Positions 5,232-5,565 of a stretch of DNA of 5,565 nt are shown one piece after another. The position numbers and the translations under genes were made by a program. Source of the stretch: Vulcanimicrobiota bacterium (lineage in GTDB: Bacteria; Vulcanimicrobiota; Vulcanimicrobiia; Vulcanimicrobiales; Vulcanimicrobiaceae); NCBI GenBank assembly GCA_003167055.1, contig PMUE01000329.1:1-5565 (forward strand), in the 5' to 3' direction. The notes below the pieces were generated by a model, which ran no database searches, was not told where the DNA came from, and saw only the letters and a list, made by a program, of their open reading frames with translations. Numbering within the stretch: position 1 is the stretch's first letter; each line of letters begins with the position of its first letter.

Positions 5232-5565
5232 TCGCAGCACTCGTTCTCGCGGCAGCGACCTCGTTCGGTGATCTTTCGATGCGCGTCGTTGGACCGGCGG
5301 TTGCCGGCGGACGTATCGCGGCCGTGGCCGGCACCGTCCAGAACGACAAGCTCTACTACCTAGGCACCGCCGGCGGCGGCGTGTGGAAATCGGAAAACGC
5401 CGGCGCCACGTGGTCGCCGGTCTTCGATGCGCAGGATGTTTCGGCAATCGGTGCGGTCGCGATCGATCCCAAGCATCAAAACGTCGTCTGGGTCGGTACC
5501 GGCGAAGGCAATCCGCGCAACGACGTCAGCTACGGCGACGGCCTGTACAAGACGACCGACGGCGG
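5228..5565 (+). CDS. Second BNR/Vps10-like propeller protein (N-terminal part, 3' truncated by window)
   Basis: A second propeller gene begins at GTG 5228-5230, overlapping the TGA of the preceding gene (GTGA), and stays open to the window end (112 complete codons plus two bases of a glycine codon). A purine-rich AAGGCGG (5211-5217) lies 10 nt before the start, and an in-frame TAG at 5195 limits extension; ATG 5279 is a less likely start. Residues 1-14 (MIAALVLAAATSFG) form a short hydrophobic leader, brief for a signal peptide and without a basic n-region. Residues 16-113 align without gaps to residues 50-147 of the upstream protein, with 70 of 98 identical by my count, including AGGGVWKSEN and NPRNDVSYGDG. 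One Asp-box-like motif is visible (S55-W62, N for D as in the paralog). It arose by tandem duplication, and translational coupling suggests balanced production with its partner. Function is as uncertain as for the first copy. Confidence 0.9.
   Translation, partial: MIAALVLAAATSFGDLSMRVVGPAVAGGRIAAVAGTVQNDKLYYLGTAGGGVWKSENAGATWSPVFDAQDVSAIGAVAIDPKHQNVVWVGTGEGNPRNDVSYGDGLYKTTDG

Overview
The window looks like ordinary chromosomal DNA from a high-GC, probably diderm bacterium. It is gene-dense, codon third positions are mostly G or C, GTG is used as a start codon, and both convergent and co-directional genes overlap by 4 nt. The phylum cannot be fixed from sequence alone. Large secreted BNR/Vps10-type propeller proteins in tandem are common in Acidobacteriota, Bacteroidota and some candidate phyla such as Eremiobacterota, so any assignment is a guess. 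There are no rRNA, tRNA, CRISPR or mobile-element signatures.

Layout. (1) Bases 1-581 (+): the C-terminal part of thiC, the thiamine-pyrimidine synthase, with its CX2CX4C iron-sulfur motif; the gene starts before the window. (2) Bases 578-1051 (+): a HAD phosphatase of the HisB-N/GmhB zinc-loop type. It overlaps the thiC stop by 4 nt and apparently starts at CTG, because no ATG, GTG or TTG lies in a usable place. (3) Bases 1048-1698 (-): a secreted SLT-type lytic transglycosylase. It converges on the HAD gene so tightly that the two stop codons share the palindrome CTAG. (4) Bases 1699-1783: a short divergent intergenic region with two tandem GAA-loop inverted repeats and a candidate promoter for the transglycosylase. 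(5) Bases 1784-1948 (+): a roughly 50-residue single-pass membrane protein of unknown function. (6) Bases 1949-2069: a spacer with two small inverted repeats and a strong Shine-Dalgarno. (7) Bases 2070-5231 (+): a 1053-residue secreted beta-propeller protein with 11 Asp-box-like repeats. (8) From 5228 to the window end (+): the start of a second, closely similar propeller gene, overlapping the first as GTGA.

Functionally, three small units sit side by side: thiamine precursor synthesis with a coupled phosphatase, cell-wall turnover, and a translationally coupled pair of exported propeller paralogs. The points most worth following are the thiC-coupled HAD phosphatase (candidate thiamine monophosphate phosphatase), its non-canonical start, the paired GAA hairpins, and the propeller tandem in which the copies carry different N-terminal export or linker segments. 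Nothing here clearly amounts to a wholly new system.
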